Assembly: GCA_031552185.1 (NCBI GenBank)
Contig: JAVBMU010000046.1
Location: 24,824-88,823 of the forward strand
DNA from: JAVBMU01 sp031552185
GTDB lineage: Bacteria > Actinomycetota > Actinomycetes > Actinomycetales > Cellulomonadaceae
Reading direction: 5' to 3'
DNA: 64,000 bases
A model generated the notes under the pieces. The model saw nothing but the letters and a program-made list of their open reading frames with translations. It made no database searches and was not told the origin of the DNA. Every line of letters starts with the position of its first letter. The first letter of the stretch is position 1. The position numbers and the translations under genes are program-made. Shown here piece after piece: positions 51,306-60,624 of the stretch.

Positions 51306-51456
51306 CCCGCCAACCCTAGGGGCAAGTCCTGACCGTTTGCAGGTCGAATCTTGACGATTTCTGGCTCTACACATCTCGGTGGGTGCCTACTGCCATGGGC
51401 CAGGCCCGGGTGCCTGTCGCCAGCCATATCCAGAGTATGACAAAACCGGGTAACAT

Positions 51457-53133
51457 TCACTCACGCGGCGATCGGTCGCTTTCCGGGGCGCGCTCGGGTC
51501 GCCGATAGATGACGATCGCCGCATCCCCGCTCGGCGCCCGCCCGCCCCGCCCGATCAGCGCGTCGGCGACCGCGCCCGGCGGGGACGTGGCCATCAGGCG
51601 CTCGACCGCAGCGCCGAGGTCCTCCCGCCGGGCCGCGGCCCCCGGCGCCCCCGGCGCCCCCGGGTCCAAACCGAGCGCCCCGGCGGTCGCCAGCACCAGG
51701 ACGTCGGCCGGCCCCAGTGCCACGGTGACCTCGGGTCGGGGCGCGCCGTCCGCACCGCCCGCCAACGGCAAGCCCCGGGCGTCGTCGAGCCAAGTCCGAC
51801 CCCCCGGGCCCACGACGAGGCCGAGCGGGGTTCTCGCCGCACCGGCCGCACCGCCCCGACGGCGGGCCCGCGCGCCCGTCCTCGAATAGGTCACCCGGCC
51901 CGCCGCCGGGTCGACCACGGCGCACAGCACCGCGGCGGACTCGGCCCCCGAGGTCCGGCTCGCGAACCGGTCCAGGCGGCGCAAGGTCTCGGCGGGCCCA
52001 TGACCCCGCAACAACAACGCGCGGCCCGCCGCCGGCAGCCGACCCAACCGGGTCACCGCCTCGAGCCCCGTGCCCGCGCCCGCCCCGATCAGGACGGCGT
52101 CGGTCCCGTCCGGCCGGGACACGACCTCGTACCAGTCCCCACCGACGACAAGGCGAGCGTCGGCCGATCGCTGCCGAGCATGCCAACCGGGCGGATCCGT
52201 CGCCGTGGGCACCATCGCGGCGAGCATCGCCGTCGACACCTCGCGATGGACCGCCACCTGCCGTTCGCGCTCCGCGTCCGCCACCGCCGCCCAGCCGAGC
52301 GCCGCAGCCACGAGGTCCAAGAAGGCGCGGCAATCGTCGTCGAACGGGCGCAGCGGCGAAGCCTCGAGGATCGTCGCCCCGATCGGCGCGTCCGCGTACG
52401 GCCCCGACAGGGGCGAGACGAGGCAGTGGCCGGCCGCCAGCGGCCGGCCCGCCTGCATGACCTCCAGCACCAGGGGCAACACCGAGGGCGGCGGCGCCTC
52501 GCCGGGGTGGGTCGAATCCTGCCGGACGGGCGCCCCGCCCGGCGCGGCCAGGAAGACATCCGCAGCCACGATGTCCGCGCACTCCCGGATGACGCGCATC
52601 CCGGCGGCGAGCCGGGGGACCGACAAGTCCCGCAGCAGCCGCAGCCGGCGGGCGGCGATCACCTGGTCCGTCACGATCAGGAACGCGCCGACGATGGCGA
52701 GGCATTCACCCGCGGCGTCGATGATCGGATTGGCGACAAAGTCCAGGTACGTCTCCGTGCGGGCCTCCGGCGGGCCGATCACGAGCCGCAGCGCGGGATC
52801 GACCTCGGCCTTCCCGGTGCGCCGCAACCGGTCGACGATCGGCTCGGCCACCTCCCAGTAGTCGTGCATCACGATATGGGCGGGCACGCCCATCGCCCAC
52901 TGTGCCTTCGCCCCCATCCCGGCCGCGCAACGATCGTTGAAGACCAGCGAGAGGTGGGGACCGCACATCACAAAGCCCCCCACCGGCGAGGTCAGGCACG
53001 CCCGGACCGCGCCGCGCACGGGCTCCGGCCAGGTCTCGGGCGGACCCGCCGGCGTGGCGGCCCAGTCGACAGCGCGCATCCGCGCACCGGACTCGCTCTG
53101 CCCGGTGGCCTGGAGGAACCAGGGCGCGGTCAC
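51457..53133 (-). CDS. SpoIIE-type pseudophosphatase (paralogue B, metal residues lost)
   Basis: A 558-residue paralogue of its two neighbours with the same PAS-like, GAF-like and PP2C-fold layout. The catalytic motifs are eroded: VGDCVGHG is IGAGAGTG, YTDGLVE is ATAGALGL, and RDDIALV is SGDAAIV. At least three metal-binding Asp are gone, so phosphatase activity is unlikely. GGDWYEVV is kept. The GTG at 53133 overlaps the stop of the upstream paralogue (GTGA), so the pair is translationally coupled. A regulatory partner role is inferred. The frame is open upstream but that part lies inside paralogue A. Confidence 0.85.
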   Translation of the reverse strand: MTAPWFLQATGQSESGARMRAVDWAATPAGPPETWPEPVRGAVRACLTSPVGGFVMCGPHLSLVFNDRCAAGMGAKAQWAMGVPAHIVMHDYWEVAEPIVDRLRRTGKAEVDPALRLVIGPPEARTETYLDFVANPIIDAAGECLAIVGAFLIVTDQVIAARRLRLLRDLSVPRLAAGMRVIRECADIVAADVFLAAPGGAPVRQDSTHPGEAPPPSVLPLVLEVMQAGRPLAAGHCLVSPLSGPYADAPIGATILEASPLRPFDDDCRAFLDLVAAALGWAAVADAERERQVAVHREVSTAMLAAMVPTATDPPGWHARQRSADARLVVGGDWYEVVSRPDGTDAVLIGAGAGTGLEAVTRLGRLPAAGRALLLRGHGPAETLRRLDRFASRTSGAESAAVLCAVVDPAAGRVTYSRTGARARRRGGAAGAARTPLGLVVGPGGRTWLDDARGLPLAGGADGAPRPEVTVALGPADVLVLATAGALGLDPGAPGAPGAAARREDLGAAVERLMATSPPGAVADALIGRGGRAPSGDAAIVIYRRPERAPESDRSPRE

Positions 53134-54752
53134 CGCGCCGCCCGCCGACCAGCCCCCGCATCGTGCACGACCACGGCAACATCGTCGCGGAAGCCGCGGA
53201 CGAGGCGGGCGATCAACGCGTCGGGCAGGTGGGCCGCCGGGCGCTCGCCGACCAATTCGCGGGCCGTCTCGAGCAATCGGTTCAGCCCGGTCCGCAGCGG
53301 CTCCCCCCGTCGTTCCACGAGGCCGTCCGTGTACAGGATCACCACGTCCTGCGGCTCGAGTTCGATCGTGACCTCGCGCCACTGCCCGCGGACCAGCCCG
53401 AGCGGCAGGCCGACGGCGTCCGCCAGCCAGTCGGCGGCGGACGGCCCGATCCGCAGCGCAGGTAGGTGGCCCGCGGACGCATAGGTGAAGGTCCCCCGCC
53501 GCTCGTCCTTGATGGCGCAGAAGATGGTCGTCAGGGGCGCCCCGGGCAGCCCCTGGGCGTAGTGGTCCAGGCCGGTCAGCGTCGCCGCCGGTCCGTCCTC
53601 GGTCAGCAGCAGCGCCCGCGCGGCGGCCTGCAGCTGACCCATCAGGCCGGCGGCAGCCAGGCCGTGCCCTACGCAGTCACCGACGACGACGCCGGTCCGG
53701 TCGTCGCCCAGGTCGACGACGTCGTGCCAGTCGCCGCCGATGATCAGCGACCCGTCCGCCGGCCGGTACCGGGCGTGCCAGCCGGGCACCGTCGGCTCGT
53801 CCGGCTCGACGGCCCGTTGCAGGGCGCGGCTGATGCGCTGATACCGGTTCAGCCGCCGCGAGTGCTCGCGCGCGTCGACCACCGCGACCGCCACCGTCTC
53901 CGCGACCAGGTCGAGGAAGGCGCCATGGTCGGCGTCGAACGGGCGCAGTGCCGTGCCCTCGACCGCGAAGACCCCGTGCGGCCCGGCGCAAACACGGCCG
54001 AGCAGCGGGGCCAGGACGACCCGGCCGCGCCGGGACCGCTGCTGCTCGAGGAGGACCTCCTTCACGAGGACGTCGAGCGGCGGCACGACGGCCGGATCCG
54101 TGGTCGCGACGGGCCGCGGTACGCCGTCCGCGCCGACCAGCCAGAGCTGCGCCCAGGCGATGTCCGCTCGCGCCCGCAGCGCGGCGATCGCGGCGGCGCC
54201 GACGCTCGTCGGAGGCGACGTCAGCGTCCGCAGCGCGGCGGCCAGTTCGCTCAGGGTCTGCAGCCGCCGGGTGTCGACGTTGGCCGCCGTCGTCTCCTGG
54301 ATGGAGGCGACCACGCCGCGCACCGGCCCGACGTCGTCCTGCAGCGGGCCGAAGAAGGAACTGAAGAACACCTCCTCGGGCACGCCGGACCGGGTGAGAA
54401 CGAGCCGGGCGTTGAAGTCGCGGATCGAGGCGCCGTCCGCCATCACCCGCTCGAGCGGGCCGCCGATGTGTCCCCACAGGTCGGCGAACGCGACCCGGGC
54501 CGGCTTGCCCATGAGGTCCGGCGCGCCGGCGCGAAAAATGTCCCGGCACGCGTCATTGAAAATCGTCGTGAGCTGCGGACCCCAGGCGATCAGAACCGGC
54601 TTGGGCGTCGCGAGGGCGAAGACGACCGCGTTCACCAGAGTCGGCGGCCACCGCTCGGGGTCACCGAGATCGGTCCGCTCCCAGGCCGTTTGCCGCATCA
54701 GCCCCCCGGCCGCCGAGCCCGCCGTCGCCGCCGTAAACCACCCCGCTGCCAT
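53130..54752 (-). CDS. SpoIIE-type PP2C serine/threonine phosphatase with PAS-like and GAF-like sensors (paralogue A)
   Basis: A 540-residue protein and the first of three tandem paralogues. PAS-like N-terminus (LATPKPVLIAWGPQLTTIFN), GAF-like middle, and a C-terminal PP2C domain with intact motifs: GGDWHDVVDLG, GVVVGDCVGHGLAAAGLMGQ, ILYTDGLVERRGEP and FRDDVAVVVHD. The ATG at 54752 follows an AT-rich region with a TCAGT-AAA-ACTGA palindrome. Its stop overlaps the start of the degenerate paralogue. Confidence 0.9.
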   Translation of the reverse strand: MAAGWFTAATAGSAAGGLMRQTAWERTDLGDPERWPPTLVNAVVFALATPKPVLIAWGPQLTTIFNDACRDIFRAGAPDLMGKPARVAFADLWGHIGGPLERVMADGASIRDFNARLVLTRSGVPEEVFFSSFFGPLQDDVGPVRGVVASIQETTAANVDTRRLQTLSELAAALRTLTSPPTSVGAAAIAALRARADIAWAQLWLVGADGVPRPVATTDPAVVPPLDVLVKEVLLEQQRSRRGRVVLAPLLGRVCAGPHGVFAVEGTALRPFDADHGAFLDLVAETVAVAVVDAREHSRRLNRYQRISRALQRAVEPDEPTVPGWHARYRPADGSLIIGGDWHDVVDLGDDRTGVVVGDCVGHGLAAAGLMGQLQAAARALLLTEDGPAATLTGLDHYAQGLPGAPLTTIFCAIKDERRGTFTYASAGHLPALRIGPSAADWLADAVGLPLGLVRGQWREVTIELEPQDVVILYTDGLVERRGEPLRTGLNRLLETARELVGERPAAHLPDALIARLVRGFRDDVAVVVHDAGAGRRAAR

Positions 54753-54775
54753 GCGCCTACGTTACGACGTGAGTG

Positions 54776-54788
54776 TCAGTAAAACTGA
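54776..54788. promoter_or_regulatory. TCAGT-AAA-ACTGA palindrome upstream of the phosphatase operon
   Basis: A 13-bp inverted repeat, 24 bp upstream of the ATG, in an AT-rich patch that probably contains the promoter. The half-site TCAGTA resembles the octamer of the 19.1 kb arrays (GTCAGTAC). Confidence 0.5.
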
Positions 54789-54836
54789 TGATATGTCGGG
54801 TGATTTCTGAAATCGTTTTCGGTTCGGTGGCGCAGG

Positions 54837-55649
54837 TCACAGGACGTGGGCGAGGAAGTCGCGGGTCCGCCGTTCCCGCGGGTTGCCCAGCACCTCGTCC
54901 GGGGTGCCCAGCTCCACGATCACGCCCTCGTCCATGAAGACGACCTGGTCCGCGACTTCGCGGGCGAATCCGATCTCGTGAGTCACGACCACCATCGTCA
55001 TCCCCGATCGGGCAAGGTCCTTCATGACGGCGAGCACCTCGCCGACGAGTTCGGGATCGAGCGCCGAGGTCGGCTCGTCGAAGAGCATCAGCTCGGGCTC
55101 CATGGCCATCGCCCGCGCGATCGCCACGCGCTGCTGCTGGCCGCCGGACAACTGAGCCGGGTAGTGCTCGACCCGGTCCGCCAGCCCCACCCGGCCCAGC
55201 AATTCCAGTGCCTGGGCCCGCGCGACTTCCCGGCTGAGGCCGCGCACCTGCATCGGTGCTTCCATCACGTTGCCCAGGGCGGTCAGGTGCGGGAACAGAT
55301 TGAACCGCTGGAAGACCATCCCGATCCGGCTGCGCTGGCGAGCGACCACGCGCGGGTGCAGCCGGTGCAGGCGCACGCCGTCGCCGTGCGGCGCCTCCCG
55401 ATAGCCCATCAGTTCGCCGCCCACGCGAATCCGGCCGCCGGTGATCTCCTCCAGTTCGTTGATGCACCGCAGCAGCGTCGACTTGCCCGAACCGGACGGG
55501 CCGAGCACCACGCACACCGAGCCCCGCGGGACGGCCAGGTCGACGCCGCGCAGGACGTGCACGTCGCCGAACGTCTTGTGCAACTGCTCGACCACCACCA
55601 TCGGGTCGCCGGCACCGCTCGTGCGGTCCGGCGCGGCCGCCGTCGTCAT
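54837..55649 (-). CDS. polar amino acid ABC transporter ATP-binding protein (GlnQ type)
   Basis: A 270-residue ABC ATPase: Walker A GPSGSGKSTLLRCINELE, Q-loop VFQRFNLFPHLTALGNV, signature QLSGGQQQRVAIARAMAM, Walker B LMLFDEPTSALDPE, and VTHEIGFAREVADQV. The ATG at 55649 has AAGGAGG upstream; a GTG at 55691 overlapping the permease stop is the alternative. Last gene of a three-gene operon. Confidence 0.93.
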   Translation of the reverse strand: MTTAAAPDRTSGAGDPMVVVEQLHKTFGDVHVLRGVDLAVPRGSVCVVLGPSGSGKSTLLRCINELEEITGGRIRVGGELMGYREAPHGDGVRLHRLHPRVVARQRSRIGMVFQRFNLFPHLTALGNVMEAPMQVRGLSREVARAQALELLGRVGLADRVEHYPAQLSGGQQQRVAIARAMAMEPELMLFDEPTSALDPELVGEVLAVMKDLARSGMTMVVVTHEIGFAREVADQVVFMDEGVIVELGTPDEVLGNPRERRTRDFLAHVL

Positions 55650-55687
55650 CGCGCGGTCCTCCTTGGCCTCGCGCCCGGTCCCGGCGC

Positions 55688-56659
55688 TCACGGCGTCACA
55701 TCCAGGAACGGGTCGGCCTGCTTGGTCGTGCCCGACGCCGCGATCAACTCCTGCCGGCTCGGCCGGCCCGGCCGCGGGCCCCGCCGCCGGCGGGGCGTGG
55801 ACTCAGTGCCGAAGCCCCGGCCGTAATACCGCTCCAGGTAGTGCTGCCCGACCATCAGAATGCTCGTGATCAGCAGATACCACAGTGAGGCGACGATCAG
55901 CAGCGGCACCGGCTGGAACAGCCGGTTGCCGATCGCATCCGTCGCGTAGAGCAGGTCGTGCGTGAACGGCACGGCCAGGACGAGCGACGTCGTCTTGAGC
56001 ATCGAGATGGTCTCGTTGCCGGTGGGCGGCACGATCACGCGCATCGCCTGCGGCAGGATGATCCGGCGCAGAATCGTGCCGTCCTTCATGCCCAGCGCCC
56101 GCGCCGCCTCGCTCTGCCCGGGGTCCACCGCCGCGAGCCCGGCCCGGACGATCTCCGCCAGGTAGGCCGCCTCGTTGAAGGCGAGGCCCAGCACGGCGCA
56201 GACGGCGGCGGTGAAGACCTGCGACGTCGTGAAGCCCACGAATTCAGGACCGAACGGGATCCCGAGCGTCATCCGCGGGATGAGCACGGAGATCAGGCCC
56301 CAGAACACCAACTGCACGAAGATCGGGGTGCCGCGGAAGAACCAGATGTAGATCCAGCTCACCGTCCGCATCACCGGATTGTCCGAGCGCCGCATCACGG
56401 CGAGGCTCACCGCCATCACGACGGCCAGCAGCATCGACGTCACGGTGAGCAGGAGCGTCCAGCCGACGCCCCGGATTACCGTGACGTCGCGCAGGTACAG
56501 CCAGACCGTGTCCCACCGCAGCCGCGGATTGGTGATGAGCATGTTGACGAACATCGCCGCGAGCACGAGCAGCACCGCGGCGGCGACCCATCGGCCCGGC
56601 CGCGGCACCCCGATGGCGTGGATCCGGTTCGGAACCGGGTCGTGTGGCTGATCGGGCAC
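55688..56659 (-). CDS. polar amino acid ABC transporter permease
   Basis: A 323-residue inner-membrane permease of the HisMQ/GlnP type with about 5-6 helices. The EAA loop is EAARALGMKDGTILRRIILP; WFFRGTPIFVQLVFWGLISV and AYLAEIVRAGLAAVDPGQSE are family blocks. The GTG at 56659 has GGGGAGGAG upstream. The C-terminus carries a basic stretch. Only one permease is present, so it probably acts as a homodimer. Confidence 0.93.
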   Translation of the reverse strand: MPDQPHDPVPNRIHAIGVPRPGRWVAAAVLLVLAAMFVNMLITNPRLRWDTVWLYLRDVTVIRGVGWTLLLTVTSMLLAVVMAVSLAVMRRSDNPVMRTVSWIYIWFFRGTPIFVQLVFWGLISVLIPRMTLGIPFGPEFVGFTTSQVFTAAVCAVLGLAFNEAAYLAEIVRAGLAAVDPGQSEAARALGMKDGTILRRIILPQAMRVIVPPTGNETISMLKTTSLVLAVPFTHDLLYATDAIGNRLFQPVPLLIVASLWYLLITSILMVGQHYLERYYGRGFGTESTPRRRRGPRPGRPSRQELIAASGTTKQADPFLDVTP

Positions 56660-56690
56660 GTCGTTCGTCTCCTCCCCGGTCAGAAAACGG

Positions 56691-57632
56691 TCACGGAACC
56701 TTCGGGTTGATCTCCGCGGTCGTGATCGCGCCCTCGGCGTTGCCCCAGGCGTCGAGGATCTTCGCGTAGTCACCGTCGTCGATCATCTTCTGGATCGCCT
56801 TGCTGATCGCATCGGCCAGCTCGGTGTCCGACTTCGCGACGACGACGCCCTGCACCGCGGAGTCGAAGACGCCGCCCAGCGCCTCGATCTCGCCCTTGGT
56901 CTGCTCGACGGCGTAAGCGATCACCGGGGAGTCCGCATACATGACGTCGGCCTTCCCCCCGACGAGGTTCGTGGTCGCGTCGGCCTGGGAGTCGTACCGC
57001 AGGATCTCGATCGCCTTCTTGCCGGCGTCGGTGCAGGCCTTGGAGAGCTCGCCCGCGCCCTCATCCTCGACCGTCGCGGTCTCCACGGCGACCTTGAGCC
57101 CGCACAGGTTCTTGGGGTCGATGTTCTTCGGGTTCCCCTTCGCCACGGAGAACTGTTCCCCGGCGTTGAAGATCGAGATCATGTTGACGGACTGCTCCCG
57201 CTCCGCGGTGATCGTGAAGGAGGAGATGCCGGCCTCGTACTTGCTGCCGACCGCGGGGATGATCGCCGCGAAGTCCGCCGACTGGATCTGCGCCTGGAGA
57301 CCCAACACGGCGGCGACGCCCTTGATCAGGTCGATGTCGTAGCCGATCGGCGTGCGGCCGTCGGCTGCGACGAACTCCGCCGGGGCGTACTCGGTGTTCG
57401 AGCCGACGACGAGCTTGCCGTCCTTCGCCACGGCGGCCGGTACCAGAGCCGCGATCGCGTCGTCCTTGGCGATCGACGTCGGGTCGAAGGTCGCCGCGGT
57501 GGACGACGACGAACCGGACGTCGCGTCGGAGTCGCCCTCATTCTCGGACGCGTTGGTGCACCCCGTCAGCGTCAGGGCTCCGGCGAGGAGCGCCGTGAGG
57601 CCGACGGGGAGGAGGCGGGAAAACTGGCGCAT
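56691..57632 (-). CDS. polar amino acid ABC transporter substrate-binding lipoprotein
   Basis: A 313-residue binding protein with lipobox LTGC (Cys25) and a Ser/Asp-rich linker. The family-3 solute-binding pattern is clear: LVVGSNTEYAPAEFVAADGR, IGYDIDLIKGVAAVLGL, YEAGISSFTITAEREQSVNM and LVGGKADVMYADSPVIAYAV. It delivers a polar amino acid (substrate not determined) to the permease 31 nt downstream. The ATG has GGGAG upstream. Confidence 0.93.
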   Translation of the reverse strand: MRQFSRLLPVGLTALLAGALTLTGCTNASENEGDSDATSGSSSSTAATFDPTSIAKDDAIAALVPAAVAKDGKLVVGSNTEYAPAEFVAADGRTPIGYDIDLIKGVAAVLGLQAQIQSADFAAIIPAVGSKYEAGISSFTITAEREQSVNMISIFNAGEQFSVAKGNPKNIDPKNLCGLKVAVETATVEDEGAGELSKACTDAGKKAIEILRYDSQADATTNLVGGKADVMYADSPVIAYAVEQTKGEIEALGGVFDSAVQGVVVAKSDTELADAISKAIQKMIDDGDYAKILDAWGNAEGAITTAEINPKVP

Positions 57633-57775
57633 CGGTGGCTCCCAGGTGGTCGACTGATCGGCCCCGGCACGGCGTCGATGCGCCGAGCCGCAGTGGTCCG
57701 GGCCCTGAGTGTGACGGAATCGCGGGCAGTAAGCAACGGCATCTCAACCGGATTCGATCGCTCCGCCTCAACCCG

Positions 57776-57842
57776 GACCTCATAGCGCCCGCGCGCCGAC
57801 CTCATAGCACCCGCGCGCCGACCTCACGGCGCCCGCAGCGCC
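57776..57842. repeat. 22-bp tandem repeat (three units) at the 3' end of the winged-helix gene
   Basis: GACCTCATAGCGCCCGCGCG-type units start at 57776, 57798 and 57820. The third unit contains the stop codon of the winged-helix gene, so the duplication copied that gene's 3' end. Confidence 0.8.
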
Positions 57843-58951
57843 GACGCCCGCCAGGCCACGAGTTCGGCCTTCGCCGCCGCCAGACCCGCCACCTCCGGGT
57901 CGCTCGGGACCCGCAACCACTGCACTCCTTCGGCCGGCTCGCGCGCGTCGACGGTCCACTTCCAGCGGCCGGCCACGCGCCCGTCGACGGCGACGACATG
58001 GATCGCAGCCCCGAGGCGATCGGTCGCGTCGGTGCGCGGATCGACCACCACGCGCCTGCTCTCGGAGAACGAGACGAAGAGTTCGTCATAGGCCTGCAGC
58101 AGATCGACCTCCGGGCGCCGCCCGGATCCCGCTGCGGCCCGTTCCGGTGGAACGACGTCGGCCCGCCGCCAGAGGGTCAACCCCGCCAACTGCCCCGCCC
58201 CGGGGACCGCGACCACCTCCGCCCCGAGCAAATCCAACCCGTGCCGGATGTCCCGCATGGTCATTCCCGACCACCACGACATGTCCTTGACCGTGGCGTA
58301 GGCCCGGGTCGCCAGGTACCGCCGGACCAACTCGGCGAGGGCGGCGTCGCGGTCGAAGCTCGCGCCGAGCGGACCGTAGCCGGGCGTGGCCCGGGCGTCG
58401 AAGGCGGCGTAGGTCTGCTGCCGGCCGCGGACCGGCCCGCTGATCAGGGCACGGTCCAGTTCGGCCCGCATCAACAGATAGCCGAGTTGGAGGTTGGCCG
58501 CCGCCATCCCGCGGTCGGTCAGCGCCGCGGCCAACTCGGCGCGGGTCCGGGGGCCGGCCTCGACCGCGGCCGCAAGGACGTCCGTCGCGGCGTCGAACCG
58601 GGCGTCGACCTCGAACAGCTTGATCGGATGCGCGTTGGCGACGGCAACCCGGGGCGCGGACAGCTCCAGCAGCCAACGCACGTCGTCGCGCCGCACGACG
58701 TGCCAGGTGGGGCGGAGCACGTGGGTGCGCAGGAACTCGCCGTCGTCGAAGGCGCGCCGCGCCGCCGCCGCGTCCGGGCGACGGCCCTCGGCGACCCGGC
58801 GGGACAGCCCCCACAGGGCGGGCCAGAACTCCTGCGCCTGGACCGCCAGATGCCGGCCGACGACGTCGGCGATCCCCGCGCCCGTCGCCGACCGCAACCC
58901 GCCCGCCCGCAGGCGGGCGGCGAGCACGCTCGCGTCGTCGGCGGCGGGCAT
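57824..58951 (-). CDS. winged helix DNA-binding domain protein (HTH_42 / YcaQ-like)
   Basis: A 375-residue protein of the HTH_42 superfamily. Visible are AVQAQEFWPALWGLSRRV, FLRTHVLRPTWHVVRRDDVR, RAYATVKDMSWWSGMTMRDI and the C-terminal ELFVSFSESRRVVVDPR. The QAQ and RPTWH-type blocks are family hallmarks. The best-studied relatives are DNA glycosylases (AlkX/AlkZ) acting on alkylated or crosslinked DNA; most actinobacterial members are uncharacterised. The ATG overlaps the stop of the DUF2993 gene by one base, so the two are coupled. Confidence 0.85.
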   Translation of the reverse strand: MPAADDASVLAARLRAGGLRSATGAGIADVVGRHLAVQAQEFWPALWGLSRRVAEGRRPDAAAARRAFDDGEFLRTHVLRPTWHVVRRDDVRWLLELSAPRVAVANAHPIKLFEVDARFDAATDVLAAAVEAGPRTRAELAAALTDRGMAAANLQLGYLLMRAELDRALISGPVRGRQQTYAAFDARATPGYGPLGASFDRDAALAELVRRYLATRAYATVKDMSWWSGMTMRDIRHGLDLLGAEVVAVPGAGQLAGLTLWRRADVVPPERAAAGSGRRPEVDLLQAYDELFVSFSESRRVVVDPRTDATDRLGAAIHVVAVDGRVAGRWKWTVDAREPAEGVQWLRVPSDPEVAGLAAAKAELVAWRASALRAP

Positions 58952-59640
58952 CAGGACGAGACCAGCGAGGCGAGCGGCAGGTGATCGCCGCGCACCATCA
59001 CCCGCACCGTATCGCCGACCATGTCGACCGACCCCAACTCGACGCCCTCCGGGAGTGCCAGCGCGATGCTCAGATCGTCGACGGCGGCGCGGATCGGGGC
59101 CGGCAGATCCTCGGCCGGGACCGTCACTCCCCCGACCGAGACGGACTGAATGCCGATCCCGATTCCCGTGGCGTCCACGACAGTCGGCACGCCGCGGACC
59201 ACGACCTCGGAGAGGACGACCGGCAGACTCGCCACGAGCATCCCGGATTCGATCGCGACGTTCACATCCAGTCGGCTGCGTTCGCGCAGTTCGGCCTGGA
59301 TGGTGGCGGCGGTCAGGGCGCCCGAAGCGACTCCGCTGCGGGCAACGAAGGGCGGCGTCACGCTCACGCCGCGGGCGTCAACCAGGACGTGCGATACCTC
59401 GACGCCGCCGACGCTTGCCGCGTCGGCGCCCCCGTGGACCTCGCGCAGCTTGCCGCCCGCCACCTGGGTCAGAAAGGGGAAGCCCCTGATCCGCACCCAC
59501 GCACCCTCGGCCTGGGTCCGTCCCACCACCGCATCGACGACCGTCTGCTCCGTTTGTCCGACGACGATCCGGTCCACCGCCACCGCGCCCGCGGCCAGGA
59601 CAATCGCCGCGCCCACCAACCACGCCACCCCACGCTTCAT
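58951..59640 (-). CDS. DUF2993 (LmeA-family) exported protein
   Basis: A 229-residue protein with an N-terminal signal or anchor helix (GVAWLVGAAIVLAAGAVAVD) and the beta-rich DUF2993 body: VRIRGFPFLTQVAGGKLREV is the characteristic opening. LmeA of mycobacteria supports lipomannan elongation in the envelope; most relatives are undefined. It lies 24 nt after the lipoprotein gene and overlaps the winged-helix gene, suggesting a three-gene unit. Confidence 0.85.
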   Translation of the reverse strand: MKRGVAWLVGAAIVLAAGAVAVDRIVVGQTEQTVVDAVVGRTQAEGAWVRIRGFPFLTQVAGGKLREVHGGADAASVGGVEVSHVLVDARGVSVTPPFVARSGVASGALTAATIQAELRERSRLDVNVAIESGMLVASLPVVLSEVVVRGVPTVVDATGIGIGIQSVSVGGVTVPAEDLPAPIRAAVDDLSIALALPEGVELGSVDMVGDTVRVMVRGDHLPLASLVSS

Positions 59641-59664
59641 GCGCTCAGCGTAGGTGCCGCCGCC

Positions 59665-60624
59665 TCACGGCGTGACGATGTCCTTGGTGCTGCGCGGCGG
59701 CGCGGCGGTAGCCGTCGACCCGTCGAGCGCCGCGATCGGCGGCGCGGTCACGATCCGTTCGGGCGGCGGGGCACTCACCGTCGCCGTGCTCCCCCAGCCC
59801 GCGTACTCGAACCCCGTGGTGACCGAACCGACCACGTGACTGACCTTGCGCGGCCGCATCTGCGCGTCGATCCAATAGGTGTACCCGGGTGGCGCACCGG
59901 CCGACCCATGGGTGGTGACGTGGTACGCCTGCGACGACGCGCCGCCGATGGGCACCGGGGTGCCCAGCTTGCCGACGCTCGTGATCGACGCGCCGGCCGC
60001 CAGGGCGCGGACCGGATTCGCCTCGTCGATCCGGGCCAGCAGGACTCGAACGTCGTCGTCGACCGGTCCGGTGATGTCGACCGGGTAGAACTTGTCCATG
60101 GTGGCGCTGCCGAGGTTGAGATACAGCACGGTGCCGACGAGGATCGCCTGGACCGGCATCCCGCCGAGCTTGGTCGTCACCTGGATGTTGGACGTCGCCG
60201 ACGTGCCGTCGGCCCGGCCGGTCAGCGCCGCGCCGTCGGAGGATTCGCCGGAGAACGCGTAGCCGACGCCCGACGTCGCAGCGGTCACCGTCTCCGCGAA
60301 GCCGGCGGTCGTCAAGGTGGACCAGTTCGGACCCGGCAGCCGTTCCTTCGGCGGCGCAGGCATGGGGACCGCGGCGCCGTCCGACTTCTGGGACGGCAAC
60401 GCCGTTGGCGCGGGGAGCGGCCGGGTCCCGGGCGCCTGCGTCGGCGTCGGTTCAGGCGATGGATCCGGCGAGATCGGGGACGCCGTCGTGCTGGCCTTCG
60501 CGGAAGCGCCGAAGGACGGCTCCGCGGCCGCGGGGGCGGACTCCGGCGCACTCTGCGCGCAAGAGGCGAGAAGGACTAACGGGATAATCGCGGCGATTGC
60601 AGCAACTGGCGTGGACCGGAGCAC
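59665..60624 (-). CDS. LprG/LppX-like lipoprotein
   Basis: A 319-residue lipoprotein with lipobox LLASC after VAAIAAIIPLVLL. A Pro/Ser/Thr-rich linker (about 30-85) is followed by a beta-sandwich resembling the LppX/LprAFG family: YLNLGSATMDKFYPVDITGP and YTYWIDAQMRPRKVSHVVG match the conserved ends. Such proteins carry lipids across the envelope. The GTG at 60624 has GAGG 6 nt upstream. Operon with the DUF2993 gene is likely. Confidence 0.78.
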   Translation of the reverse strand: MLRSTPVAAIAAIIPLVLLASCAQSAPESAPAAAEPSFGASAKASTTASPISPDPSPEPTPTQAPGTRPLPAPTALPSQKSDGAAVPMPAPPKERLPGPNWSTLTTAGFAETVTAATSGVGYAFSGESSDGAALTGRADGTSATSNIQVTTKLGGMPVQAILVGTVLYLNLGSATMDKFYPVDITGPVDDDVRVLLARIDEANPVRALAAGASITSVGKLGTPVPIGGASSQAYHVTTHGSAGAPPGYTYWIDAQMRPRKVSHVVGSVTTGFEYAGWGSTATVSAPPPERIVTAPPIAALDGSTATAAPPRSTKDIVTP

